From: Actinoplanes regularis
GTDB lineage: Bacteria > Actinomycetota > Actinomycetes > Mycobacteriales > Micromonosporaceae
Direction of reading: 5' to 3'
Assembly: GCF_900188005.1 (NCBI RefSeq)
Contig: NZ_FZNR01000022.1
Coordinates: forward strand, 62,001 to 126,000
Length of the DNA: 64,000 bases
Shown here: in pieces, positions 23,862 to 32,779 of the stretch
How positions within the stretch are numbered: position 1 is the stretch's first letter
Layout: every line of letters starts with the position of its first letter
Program-made: the position numbers and the translations under genes
Notes under the pieces: model-generated
The model's database searches: none
What the model saw: the letters and a program-made list of their open reading frames with translations, nothing else
Told to the model about the DNA's origin: nothing

Positions 23862-24809
23862 TCACCGGCTCGCGTGTGCTTGCGCGTCGCCCAGCCATTC
23901 GCCGAGCCGGCGGCGGGTCCGGCCACGGCGATATCCGCCGTGCACCGCTCCGGTGAGTGGTGGGTCGAACAGTGATCCCGGCCCGGACGCGGCGGTGGCC
24001 GGCTTGGTCACGAACGTCGCGCTCCAAAGGGCGACCAGCGACTCGGTGACATGTGGCGCTAGGCGGTGGGCGGCCAGCGCCAGGTGTGAGACCACCCCGA
24101 TTGTCACCTGCCTGCGCGGGTGGCGGGCGACAGCGAGGATTCCGGCGGCGATTCGCTCCGGTGCGTACGCGGGCGGGATGGCACGCAGTTGATGGCCTGT
24201 GTGGTTGGCGGCGCGTTGGAAGAACGGGGTGTCGATGGGCCCGGGCACCACCAGACAGACCCGGATCCTGCGGTGCCCGGCGACCGCCTGCTGAAGATTC
24301 AGCGCCAGCCCCCTGATGGCGAACTTGCTCATGGAATAGAGCGGGACCTGCGGATTCGGCATCAGTGACAACAATGACCCGACGAGTACGAGGATCCCGT
24401 GCCCTTGCGTCCGGAAGGTGGTCAGGGCGGCACGGGCGCACAGCGTGGTGCCGAAGACGTTGGTGTCGACCAGCCGGCGGATTTCGTCCACCGGCGCCGA
24501 GTCCAGCGGCCCGGCGAGGCCGACGGCCGCCGCTTCGATCCAGATGTCGATCCGCCCGAATCGCTGCACGGCCAAGCCGGTCAGCCGTTCGACAGCCACC
24601 GGATCCGCGATGTCGGTCGGCACGATCAGCACCTGCCCACCTCGTGCCCGGCACTCGCGTTCCACCTCCGCGAGCGCTTGCGGGCTGCGCGAGGCGAGGA
24701 TCAGACTGGCACCTTCAGCGGCGAACGCCAGCGCGACCGAACGGCCGACTCCGCTCGATGCCCCCGTGATCAGGACCGTGGCGTCACGGAAAGTTCTGCG
24801 GCTGCCCAT
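23862..24809 (-). CDS. Short-chain dehydrogenase/reductase
   Basis: A 315-residue classical SDR starting at ATG 24809 behind a G-rich site. The cofactor motif TGASSGVG is at about residues 14-21, with a Ser in VLVGSLLSL and the catalytic YSMSK near residue 157, so the Ser-Tyr-Lys set is present. The usual SDR core of about 250 residues is followed by a C-terminal extension of about 60 residues with hydrophobic and Arg-rich parts, seen in membrane-associated actinobacterial SDRs. The substrate is unknown. Confidence 0.88.
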   Translation of the reverse strand: MGSRRTFRDATVLITGASSGVGRSVALAFAAEGASLILASRSPQALAEVERECRARGGQVLIVPTDIADPVAVERLTGLAVQRFGRIDIWIEAAAVGLAGPLDSAPVDEIRRLVDTNVFGTTLCARAALTTFRTQGHGILVLVGSLLSLMPNPQVPLYSMSKFAIRGLALNLQQAVAGHRRIRVCLVVPGPIDTPFFQRAANHTGHQLRAIPPAYAPERIAAGILAVARHPRRQVTIGVVSHLALAAHRLAPHVTESLVALWSATFVTKPATAASGPGSLFDPPLTGAVHGGYRRGRTRRRLGEWLGDAQAHASR

Positions 24810-25213
24810 CAAAGCCCCCCGCGAAGTAGTACGGCGATACCGAGCGGTTACCCGCCGGCGCGGCAATCACTCTCGAAGCGCATCGCCGAGGTGAATGGCA
24901 ACTCATCGACCGGGGGGCGAGGGTCAGCCGCGCGTGCTATGGCACCGTACGGATCCCAGTGCCCGCTGGGGCGGATCGCCTGAGACGGTTTGGCTGCGGA
25001 CTGCTGGGATCTGGGCTCGGCGCGCCCGCCACCGTTCTGGTCGGCGCGGTCAGCTTTCTGTTGTCCAGTCTGCCTTCCTCTGGCCCACTTCCGATGGTGG
25101 CAGACAGTAACGGCCTCAGCGCCGCCAGCGGTCGCGCGGATCAAAATGCCCGGCCTTTCAACGCCAGCGCCGTCGTTGGCTGCCCGTGCCGTGCAGGTTC
25201 GGGGAATGGTCGG
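24810..25213. other. Intergenic region with no supported gene
   Basis: It separates the SDR start from the catalase stop. Short frames exist on both strands but lack ribosome sites and plausible proteins. No repeat or RNA gene is recognised. Confidence 0.5.
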
Positions 25214-27472
25214 TCATACCACGGAAGTGGGGAACCGCTGCCAGATCCGGTGGGAGCCGAGAAGCTGCTGGACGGCAGCGAGAGCCTCCGGCCCGGACCC
25301 TACGGCGAGCACACCGAGCGTGTCGGTGATGCCGGCCTGCTCGAGAACGGATGCGCCGTCGCCCCAGGCACCGATCGCTTTGGCGTGCCGCCACGCCTCG
25401 TCGACCATCAGCAGCACGCGCGGGTCGATCGTGACGTCGCCGGCGGCTGCGGCCTTGGCATCGCGGGCGGGTAGCGCGTCCGGGGCGGGCGGCGGCGCGG
25501 CGGCGAGCAGCAGGGCGTCGAACTCGACGGACCGTGCCGTGGCGAACGTTCGCTGTACGGTGACCGTGCCTATCGTCCCGCCGTGCGGCGCGATGATCAG
25601 CGGAACCATGCCGGCGGCGAACACCGCCTCCCGCACCGAGGCCACCCCGTCGGGCTCCTCGTCGCCGACGACGATGCCGACGACCCGGCCGTCGACCGGC
25701 GACACCTGGCCCATCTGCGACAGCGCCGGGCTCGGGGCGACCTCGGCGACCGGCTGCGTCGGCTTCGGAACGGGCAGACCGAGACCGGTCGCGACCTGCT
25801 CGCACAGCACCGGGTCCACGTTTGCCAGGCACTGCAGCTGCCGTTGTTTGATCGCCTGTTCGTAGCACTTGCCGAGCTCGAAGGTGTACGCGGCGATGAT
25901 GTGCTCCTTCTCCACCGGCGACATGCTCTGCCAGAAGAGGCGGACCTGGCTGAAGTGGTCGTCGAAGGAGAGTGGGTTGGCCCGGATCTTGGGCGCCTCG
26001 GCGACCCGGACCGGCACGTCGAGGAAGGCGTTCTCCGCGTCACCCGCCTTGAACGGGTTGCCGCCGTCGAGCGAGTTCGGCCGGTAGGGCGCGACTCCCG
26101 CGTGGACGGCCTGCTGGTGGAAGCCGTCGCGCAGCATGTCGTTGACCGGGGCATGCGGGCGGTTGATCGGGATCTGCGGGAAGTTCGGCCCGGCGAGCCG
26201 GGTCAGCTGTGTGTCGACGTACGAGAAGAGCCGGCCTTGCAGCAGCGGGTCGTTGGTGACGTCGATGCCTGGTGGCAGGTTTCCGAGGTGGAAGGCGACC
26301 TGTTCGGTCTCGGCGAAGAAGTTGGTCGGCGTGCGGTCGAGCACTAGGCGGCCGACCGGCTGCACCTCGGCCAACTCCTCCGGCACGATCTTGGTCGGGT
26401 CGAGCAGGTCGATCCCCGCGAACGTCTCCCCGGGGGTGTCCGGGAAGACCTGCAGGCCAAGTTCCCACTCGGGGTAGGCGCCGGCCTCGATCGCGTCGTA
26501 GAGATCGCGGCGGTGGAAGTCGGGGTCGAGCCCGCAGATCAGCTGTGCCTCCTCCCACGTCAGCGAGTGCACGCCGAGCTTGGGCTTCCAGTGGAACTTC
26601 ACCAGGACCGTCTCGCCGGCGTCGTTGACCAGCCGGAACGTGTGCACCCCGAAGCCCTCCATGGTCCGGTACGAGCGCGGGATGCCCCGGTCGGACATGT
26701 TCCAGATGGTGTGGTGCTGCGCCTCGGTGTGCAGCGAGACGAAGTCCCAGAACGTGTCGTGCGCGCTCTGCGCCTGCGGGATCTCGCGGTCGGGGTGGGG
26801 CTTGGCGGCGTGGATGATGTCCGGGAACTTGATCGCGTCCTGGATGAAGAAGACCGGAATGTTGTTGCCGACCAGGTCGAAGGTGCCCTCGCCGGTGTAG
26901 AACTTCGTCGCGAAGCCGCGGGTGTCACGGACCGTGTCGGCCGAGCCGCGGGAGCCGAGTACGGTGGAGAACCGGACGAAGACCGGTGTTTGCGCGTCCT
27001 TCTTCAGGAATCCTGCCCGGGTGAGCCCTTCCGCCGTGCCGTACGAGGTGAACAGCCCGTGCGCCCCGGCGCCACGAGCGTGCACCACCCGCTCGGGGAT
27101 CCGCTCATGGTCGAAATGCGTGATCTTCTCGCGCAGGTGGTGATCCTGGAGAAGCACCGGACCGCGCGGACCGGCCTTGAGCGAATGGTCGGTGTCGCGC
27201 AGCCGCGCCCCCTGCGCAGTGGTGAGGAAGGCGCCCTGCTGCCCGTGCGCGGTGGGCGCCACGCCGGTCTCGACGCCGGTCGGGGTCCGGGTGTCCGGCG
27301 TGCCCTGCTCTCCCTTGGGAGGCAGCGGGTCGCGCGGGGTGGTCGGTTCCTCCAGCGTCGGCGTGCCGCTGCCCGGGGCGCCGGGCACGTCCGGGCTGAG
27401 CGCATCGGCCACCTTGGCCGCGGCCGCCGCCACGACATCCTTGACTTTCTCGACGGGCTTGCGCGGGGCCAT
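25214..27472 (-). CDS. katE: Large-subunit catalase HPII type with C-terminal GATase1-like domain
   Basis: A 752-residue protein starting at ATG 27472 behind AAGGAG. The catalase core shows FDHERIPERVVHARGAGAHG (catalytic His), FVRFSTVLGSRGSADTVRDTRGFATKFYT, the Asn region NNIPVFFIQDA and the haem-ligand motif RLFSYVDTQLTRL. Residues from about 600 on form the flavodoxin/GATase1-like domain (VVGIVVGDEEPDGVASV to HRIWQRFP) that defines the HPII clade. It should decompose H2O2. The TAGGGT upstream (about 27549) is a plausible -10. A detached paralogue of the C-terminal domain lies at 30129-30596. Confidence 0.95.
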   Translation of the reverse strand: MAPRKPVEKVKDVVAAAAAKVADALSPDVPGAPGSGTPTLEEPTTPRDPLPPKGEQGTPDTRTPTGVETGVAPTAHGQQGAFLTTAQGARLRDTDHSLKAGPRGPVLLQDHHLREKITHFDHERIPERVVHARGAGAHGLFTSYGTAEGLTRAGFLKKDAQTPVFVRFSTVLGSRGSADTVRDTRGFATKFYTGEGTFDLVGNNIPVFFIQDAIKFPDIIHAAKPHPDREIPQAQSAHDTFWDFVSLHTEAQHHTIWNMSDRGIPRSYRTMEGFGVHTFRLVNDAGETVLVKFHWKPKLGVHSLTWEEAQLICGLDPDFHRRDLYDAIEAGAYPEWELGLQVFPDTPGETFAGIDLLDPTKIVPEELAEVQPVGRLVLDRTPTNFFAETEQVAFHLGNLPPGIDVTNDPLLQGRLFSYVDTQLTRLAGPNFPQIPINRPHAPVNDMLRDGFHQQAVHAGVAPYRPNSLDGGNPFKAGDAENAFLDVPVRVAEAPKIRANPLSFDDHFSQVRLFWQSMSPVEKEHIIAAYTFELGKCYEQAIKQRQLQCLANVDPVLCEQVATGLGLPVPKPTQPVAEVAPSPALSQMGQVSPVDGRVVGIVVGDEEPDGVASVREAVFAAGMVPLIIAPHGGTIGTVTVQRTFATARSVEFDALLLAAAPPPAPDALPARDAKAAAAGDVTIDPRVLLMVDEAWRHAKAIGAWGDGASVLEQAGITDTLGVLAVGSGPEALAAVQQLLGSHRIWQRFPTSVV

Positions 27473-27693
27473 CCCCGGTCTCCTTCCGATCAGCGAACGC
27501 CTGGCGGACAGCCGGCGCAAAGCCGGTCAAACTTCTCGAGGTGCGGACCCTAGAGTCGCGTATGCCGCCGACGCGGATCCTGTTGGTTCGCACGGCATCG
27601 CCCGCAAGGGGGACGCTCGGAAGCGGCACGTAACGCCGACGGTCTGTGTTCGGCATGGTGGCCCGCCTTCGGGTGGATTCGTCGAACCGGGCC

Positions 27694-27984
27694 TCAGGGC
27701 AGGGGTTTGCCGCCGGTGACGCCGAGCACCTCGCCGCTGACGTAGCTGGACTCCTGCGAGGCGAAGAAGACGTACGCGGGCGCGAGCTCGACCGATTGAC
27801 CTGCCCGGCCCATGGGAGTGTCCGCACCGAACGATTCCACCTTCTCCTCCGGCATGGTGGCCCGGATCAACGGTGTCCAGATCGGCCCAGGCGCTACGGC
27901 GTTGACCCGGATGCCCTTCTCCGCCAGGTTCGCCGCGAGGCCTTTGGTGAAGGTGACGATGCTGCCCCGAACCCCGGCATCGTT
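27694..27984 (-). pseudogene. C-terminal fragment of a short-chain dehydrogenase
   Basis: The minus strand from about 27984 to TGA 27694 encodes a typical SDR ending: GSIVTFTKGLAANLAEKGIR, VNAVAPGPIWTPLI, PMGRAGQSVELAPAYVFFAS and YVSGEVLGVTGGK. The Rossmann N-terminus and the catalytic YxxxK are missing; upstream of 27985 the frame is lost. The family often sits beside HPII catalases, so this may be the remnant of a former neighbour. Confidence 0.8.
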
Positions 27985-28487
27985 ATCTCCCTACCGGAGG
28001 TGCTCCGTGTCCGGCCCCGGTAGTTCGACTGTGCTCCACGCGGTAACCATCCGCAGCACGATCAGCATCGAGGACTAATCCCCGGCGCCGGTGAAGCCGA
28101 TGCAGGCACTGCTCCTATGACGACACTGGACCGCGTCATCGCCGCCGCCTTTGCTCGGCCCCCGTCGCCGAAGCGGCCACTGCCACCTTTCGCCGCAGAA
28201 GAGCGCGTAGCGTCTGATCGCGACGTCGGGCCCGGGCCGGTGAAGTCAAACGCTATGGTCCCTTGTCCGTCCCGGCGTGCCGAGGCGAAGCCCGGGGGCT
28301 AGAGTCAGTGCGGAATTCATTGGTCGTTTGCTGCTGCCCCAGACCCCGGCGGTGTTGACGGGGAGGTGCGGTCATGCGCAGATGTCGAAGGGGAGACAGG
28401 GCGTTCCCTCGTGCCTCCCTAACCGGCATACAGCGGCCAGGTTCGAGCCGACGTGGATGACGCCTCAAGTGCTGCGCGGATCCGGCA
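27985..28487. other. Intergenic region upstream of the first GAF-ANTAR gene
   Basis: It contains no convincing protein. A 61-codon frame at 28117-28302 starts with ATG but has no ribosome site or family. Two TAnnnT hexamers, TATGGT (about 28254) and TAGAGT (about 28301), could be -10 elements for the GAF-ANTAR genes. Confidence 0.4.
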
Positions 28488-29159
28488 GTGCCGTCTTCGT
28501 CGGCAGGTGAGGGCGCATTGAAGCGTCTTCGGAGAATCTGCTCGGACGCGACCGAGGCGCTCTCGGCGGCCGGAGTGGGTGTGAGCGTGATGGCGGACGG
28601 CGGCGTCCGTGGTGTGGCCGCCGCGTCGGATCCGATCATTGAACGCATCGAAGAGCTCCAGTTCACCTTGGGGGAGGGCCCGTGTGTCGATGCGTACGCC
28701 ACCAGCCGTCCGATTTTTATTCCTGATCTTGACGAGCACGCCATGCGGCGATGGCCGGCCTATGCACCAGCGGTCCACCAGCAGGGGATCCGGGCGGTGT
28801 TCGCCTTCCCTCTCCAGGTCGGAGCGGTCCGTCTGGGCGTGCTCGACGTATTTCGCACCGATGCCGGGCAGTTGTCGAGAGACCAGCTCGGCCAGGCTGT
28901 CATGTTCGCCGACCGCGCGGTGACGATCTTGCTGGACGGCCAGGATCAGCTCTCCAACGACCAGGAACTCGACGAGGCCGTCGAGCACCGCGCGCGCCTC
29001 TACCAGGCTCAGGGCATGGTCATGGTTCAGATGGGGATTTCTCTCGCCGAGGCGATGGTCCGGCTGCGGGCCTACGCCTACGCCGAGGACCGCCCGTTGT
29101 CCGAGGTGGCCGCCGACATAGTGGCCCGCCGACTGCGTTTCGATTCGCCGCAGCTGTGA
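28488..29159 (+). CDS. GAF-ANTAR transcription antiterminator, pair A first gene
   Basis: A 223-residue protein from GTG 28488; TTG 28518 is a possible alternative start and no strong ribosome site decides. A GAF domain (about 25-150: VSVMADGGVRGVAA, FTLGEGPCVDAYATSRPIFIPDL, AVFAFPLQVGAVRLGVLDV) is followed by an ANTAR domain (about 165-220: ARLYQAQGMVMVQM, EAMVRLRAYAYAEDRPLSEVAADIV). ANTAR proteins bind paired hexaloop hairpins in nascent RNA and prevent termination. The next gene is a second, diverged GAF-ANTAR protein 40 nt downstream. Confidence 0.88.
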   Translation: MPSSSAGEGALKRLRRICSDATEALSAAGVGVSVMADGGVRGVAAASDPIIERIEELQFTLGEGPCVDAYATSRPIFIPDLDEHAMRRWPAYAPAVHQQGIRAVFAFPLQVGAVRLGVLDVFRTDAGQLSRDQLGQAVMFADRAVTILLDGQDQLSNDQELDEAVEHRARLYQAQGMVMVQMGISLAEAMVRLRAYAYAEDRPLSEVAADIVARRLRFDSPQL

Positions 29160-29199
29160 ACACCAGACTTATGACCGCCAAGCCGGGAGGCAGCCAGCC

Positions 29200-29946
29200 A
29201 TGACGACCGTTTCCGCTGATAGCCTCGCGCAGGTCTTCGTCGAGGTCGCCGACACTCTCATCGACGAGTTCGACCTGATCGAATTTCTGCAGATGCTCGC
29301 CGACCGGGTCGCCGGACTCACCGACCACGCCACGGTCGGCATCCTGCTGGCCGATCCGAACGGTCGTCTGCATTTCATGGCGGCTTCCGACGAGAGCGCC
29401 AAGCTACTCGAGTTGCTGCAGTTGAAGCAGCAGGACGGGCCATGTTTCGACGCGTTCCGCACCGGCCGGCCGGTGGTGAACACCGATCTGAACGCCCCCG
29501 CCGCCGCCGAGTCGTGGCCGCAGTTCGCGCAGCATGCCGCGGCCCTCGGGTTCCGGTCGGTGCACGCGTTCCCGCTGCGGCTCCGAGACGAGATCATCGG
29601 CGCGATGGGACTGTTCGGCCGGACCGTCGGTGACCTCGGCGACGGCGACGTACGGATCGTGCAAGCGCTGGCCGACGTCGCGGCCATCAGCCTGCTGCAG
29701 GAACGGACCATCAGCCGCGCCGAGGTCCTCACCGAACAACTACAGGCCGCACTGAACAGCCGCATCGTCATCGAACAGGCCAAAGGCGCCATCGCACAGA
29801 CCTATCAGGTCGACGTCGACGCCGCGTTTCAGCTCATCCGCGGGTACGCCCGCCGGACCAACCGTCGCCTCAGCGAGATCGCCTACCTGGTCGTCACCGA
29901 TATGCCGAGCCTGACCGACTTCCATCAGCCGGCCACTCGCCGATGA
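29200..29946 (+). CDS. GAF-ANTAR transcription antiterminator, pair A second gene
   Basis: A 248-residue protein starting at ATG 29200 with GGGAGGCAG before it. The N-terminus LAQVFVEVADTLIDEFDLIEFLQML leads into GAF (LLQLKQQDGPCFDAFRTGRPV, FPLRLRDEIIGAMGLF) and ANTAR (ALNSRIVIEQAKGAIAQ, AFQLIRGYARRTNRRLSEIA). It is clearly homologous to the gene cut by the right edge of the window (63694-64000), while the gene before it resembles 62942-63679. Co-transcription with the first gene is likely. Confidence 0.9.
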   Translation: MTTVSADSLAQVFVEVADTLIDEFDLIEFLQMLADRVAGLTDHATVGILLADPNGRLHFMAASDESAKLLELLQLKQQDGPCFDAFRTGRPVVNTDLNAPAAAESWPQFAQHAAALGFRSVHAFPLRLRDEIIGAMGLFGRTVGDLGDGDVRIVQALADVAAISLLQERTISRAEVLTEQLQAALNSRIVIEQAKGAIAQTYQVDVDAAFQLIRGYARRTNRRLSEIAYLVVTDMPSLTDFHQPATRR

Positions 29947-30128
29947 TGTCACTCGCCGGGGACGGTGACGCCGGCGTACATCGACCGCGGGCGTGGTGGC
30001 TACGCGAAGGCGCGATGCGATCGCTCGGTGGGCGGGATACGGCGAAGAGCTGAGCGCTGCTGGTTTCGCAGTGGTGAATGAGCCGGTGGCCCGTTCCGTC
30101 GGGTGCGGAACGGGCCACCGGTTCGTTC

Positions 30129-30596
30129 TCAGGCGACCAGGGTGGCGAACCGCTCCCAGACTCGGTGTGCTCCGAGAAACTGCTGGACGGCGGCGAGGGC
30201 TTCCTCGCCGGATTCGGCGGTGACGACCCCGGGGGTACCGGCGACCCCCGCCTGTTGCAACACGGTGGCTCCGGCGCCCCAGGCTCCGATCGTCTTCGCG
30301 TGCCGCCAGCACTCGTCGACGATCAGCAGCACCCGGGGATCCACGTCGGGCGAGCCGGGACCATCGGCCTTGGCGTCGCGGGTGGGCGGCGCGTCGGGGG
30401 CCGGAACCGGAGCCCCGGCGAGCAGGACGGCGTCGAACTCCACCGAGCGGGCGGTCGCGAAGGTCCGCTGCACCGCCAGGCCGCCGACCAGACCGCCGTG
30501 CGGGGCGATCAACAGGGGCACCATCCCGGCGGCGAACACCGCGCTGCGGACCGTCGCGACGCCGTCCTTCGAGGACGCGGTGACGTGACCGAGCAT
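30129..30596 (-). pseudogene. Detached C-terminal domain of an HPII catalase
   Basis: About 155 residues closely match the last 150 residues of the katE product in this window: GMVPLLIAPHGG, VQRTFATARSVEFDAVLLAG, DPRVLLIVDECWRHAKTIGAWG and EEALAAVQQFLGAHRVWERF. No catalase core precedes it, and there is no ribosome site before ATG 30596 (GTG 30599 is adjacent). It is best read as a duplication remnant. An independent GATase1/PfpI-like role is not excluded, since the frame is intact. Confidence 0.75.
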
Positions 30597-30714
30597 CACT
30601 GCCGCGGGGATACCGGTTGGTCAGGCCCGGGCAGGGGGAGAAGTCCTTTCCCACCCGGGCCGGTGAACCCTGCCGGGCAGCAGCCGCTCCGAGCGTCCGT
30701 GACCGGACCGAAGG

Positions 30715-31016
30715 TCAGCCGTCGGAGGAGTCGCGACTGCCGGCCTTCGCCAGCCCGCGGCTGGCCATGTATCCGATGGTGAGCATTACGACGTAGAACC
30801 ACGTCCGGTCAGCGCGGAAGTAGTCGCCCGCGGCGCCGTTGTCGCCGTTGCCGTTACCGTCCACGATCATGGACGTGACCAGGACGCCCAGGACGGCGAC
30901 CACGTAGGCGATGAATTCGGTCGTTTGAAAGCAGGCTTCGTCTCGAGGGACCGGCGGTGAGGTCGGTCCTGGCTCACGACGGCGTCACGACGGACTGTTC
31001 CGGTTGCACTGGACAT
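30715..31016 (-). pseudogene. Small membrane protein gene with a one-base frameshift
   Basis: A good AGGAG precedes ATG 31016 (MSSATGTVRRDAVVS). The frame runs to PAFK near 30925 and then meets a different frame that encodes TTEFIAYVVAVLGVLVTSMI, YFRADRTWFYVVMLTIGYM and ASRGLAKAGSRD, ending at 30715. Adding one A in the TTCAAACG tract would join the two into a protein of about 100 residues with two membrane helices, a familiar actinobacterial small membrane protein. It is either a true loss or a sequencing error in a homopolymer. Confidence 0.7.
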
Positions 31017-31676
31017 AAAAGGCTCCTGATGAGACTGAGTTGCGCGGGCTCGTCCGCCGAAAAGCTGGCGGAGGCGCGGGAAAGCCGCAGGAGTCTGGGC
31101 GGCGTGTAACCGGGTACAGGGATTTCGATACCCGTGCCTTACGGCAACAAACACGATGGCTGACCATCGCGAATCCCCGCCCGTCTTAGCCGCTTTGATG
31201 AATCCTCATCCGGTACGTCCAGATCGCTCATCCTCGACTTCCAGCCGGCTTGAGGACGACGAGGGAGCAGCGGGATCGCGGGCGGTTCGGGGAACGCTGG
31301 TTTGCCGCCGCCTGTAACGGGGAACAATGGCGGCCGAGATAGACGCCACCGCGGTGAGTGACTACGCACCGGGCGGTGGGCCGTCCAGACTTCGCGGCCT
31401 CGCTCGTCAGCTCGACCACGTCTCCGCCGCCGGTTCCAGCCGGGCAGCGGACCGAGTCGGCCATCGTTCGAGGAGGCACGCCCTGAACACAGGAATCTCC
31501 GGCCGATGGCCGCTTCGTTCCTCGTCTGCCCGGACCCGGGCTCGTCTGCGTTACTCCGTCGACCAGCCCGGGGCGGCAGCCGAGGGGGATGCCGTCCCGG
31601 GCTGGCCGGCACCCGACGCCCGCGGGCGAACACTCCTGCGAACCGCGTCCCGGCCCGCCACGACGGAGATCTGACC
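31017..31676. other. Intergenic region with no supported gene
   Basis: It contains short GC-rich frames on both strands without ribosome sites or recognisable proteins. The long minus-strand frame spanning 31139-32674 is antisense to the hydrolase gene and was dismissed. Confidence 0.5.
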
Positions 31677-31784
31677 ATGAGCCATTTCCAAGCCCTTGAT
31701 CCGCACGCCGGCCGTACCGCTGCGCCGGTACGCCCCGGGCGGCCACCAGCAGACCGCCGCTCCCACCACCGGCGGAACAGGTGA
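31677..31784 (+). CDS. Short ORF coupled to the hydrolase gene
   Basis: 35 codons from ATG 31677 behind a GGAG site eight bases away; its stop (31782-31784) falls just before the start of the alpha/beta hydrolase gene. The product is basic and Pro/Arg-rich with no family. It could be a leader ORF that couples translation, or chance. Confidence 0.3.
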   Translation: MSHFQALDPHAGRTAAPVRPGRPPADRRSHHRRNR

Positions 31785-31786
31785 CC

Positions 31787-32701
31787 ATGACGCCTGACCG
31801 CGACCGGACACGCCGCGACGACCGAGCCCGGATCGGTGACGCTGCGATCGCCTACACCGTCGCCGGCGCCGGCGAACCACTGCTCCTGATCCACGGCCTC
31901 GGCGGCAGCCGCCGCACCTGGGACCACCTCCTCGGCGATCTCGCCACCAGGTACACGGTCATCGCGCCCGACCTGCCCGGACACGGCGAATCCGACGCGC
32001 CGGCCGGCGACTACTCCCTCGGGGCGCTCGCCGCGTCGCTGCGCGACCTGCTGGTCGTCCTCGGCCACTCCTCGGCCACCGTCATCGGCCACAGCCTCGG
32101 CGGCGGCGTCGCCTTGCAGTTCGCCTACCAGTTCCCCGAACGCATCGAACGACTGGTGCTGATCAGCAGCGGCGGCCTCGGCCCGCAGCTCACCCCGATG
32201 CTGCGCGCCGCCACCCTGCCCGGCGCCGAAACCGTCGTCGCCGGGCTGGCCCGAATGCCCGAACCGCTCACCCGGCGGGCATTGTCGCTGGCGTCGGCGG
32301 TCACGCCGTGGCTGTTGGCCGGACCCGATGCCCGCCCACTGGCCGAAGGGCTGCACCGCCTCATCCACCCGGGACAGCGGCGTACCTTCATCCGCACCGC
32401 CAAGACCGTGATCGACTGGCGTGGGCAGACCGTCAGCGCCGTCCGGCATCTGCGACAACTCACCGGCCTGCCCACTCTGCTTGCCTGGGGAAGCGACGAC
32501 AGGACCATCCCGCCCGCGCATCACCGGGCCGCGGCGAACCTGCTGACCGACCCGCAACTGCTCGAGATCAGCGGAGCCGGCCACTACCCGCACGAGACCG
32601 CCGCCGACCGGCTCCTGCCCGCTCTGTACCGGTTCCTTGACACGACGAAACCATTTCGGTACGCCGAATCGCACTGGCGCGACCTGCTCACCGCATCGTG
32701 A
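31787..32701 (+). CDS. Alpha/beta hydrolase
   Basis: A 304-residue alpha/beta-fold hydrolase from ATG 31787 (GTG 31781 is also in frame). The oxyanion region is LLLIHGLGGSRRTWDHLL (about 32-49), the nucleophile elbow is GHSLGGG (Ser about 104), an Asp lies in WGSDDRTIP, and the His is in GAGHYPHE near 258. It is likely an esterase or C-C hydrolase; the substrate is unknown. The downstream lipid-kinase gene is in the same direction 78 nt away. Confidence 0.88.
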   Translation: MTPDRDRTRRDDRARIGDAAIAYTVAGAGEPLLLIHGLGGSRRTWDHLLGDLATRYTVIAPDLPGHGESDAPAGDYSLGALAASLRDLLVVLGHSSATVIGHSLGGGVALQFAYQFPERIERLVLISSGGLGPQLTPMLRAATLPGAETVVAGLARMPEPLTRRALSLASAVTPWLLAGPDARPLAEGLHRLIHPGQRRTFIRTAKTVIDWRGQTVSAVRHLRQLTGLPTLLAWGSDDRTIPPAHHRAAANLLTDPQLLEISGAGHYPHETAADRLLPALYRFLDTTKPFRYAESHWRDLLTAS

Positions 32702-32779
32702 TCCCCGTTGACACCGTGCGATTCCTCATGGCCTGTGACCACTGAGCCGCTGCCCGTTTCCCGAATTTGAGGACTTGCT

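Noticed and set aside
24848..25144. A 98-codon minus-strand frame between the SDR and catalase genes
   Set aside because: Gln/Arg-rich, without ribosome site or family, and it ends within the SDR upstream region.
31139..32674. A 511-codon minus-strand frame opposite the alpha/beta hydrolase
   Set aside because: The composition is that of antisense high-GC DNA. The plus strand has a full catalytic triad and family motifs.
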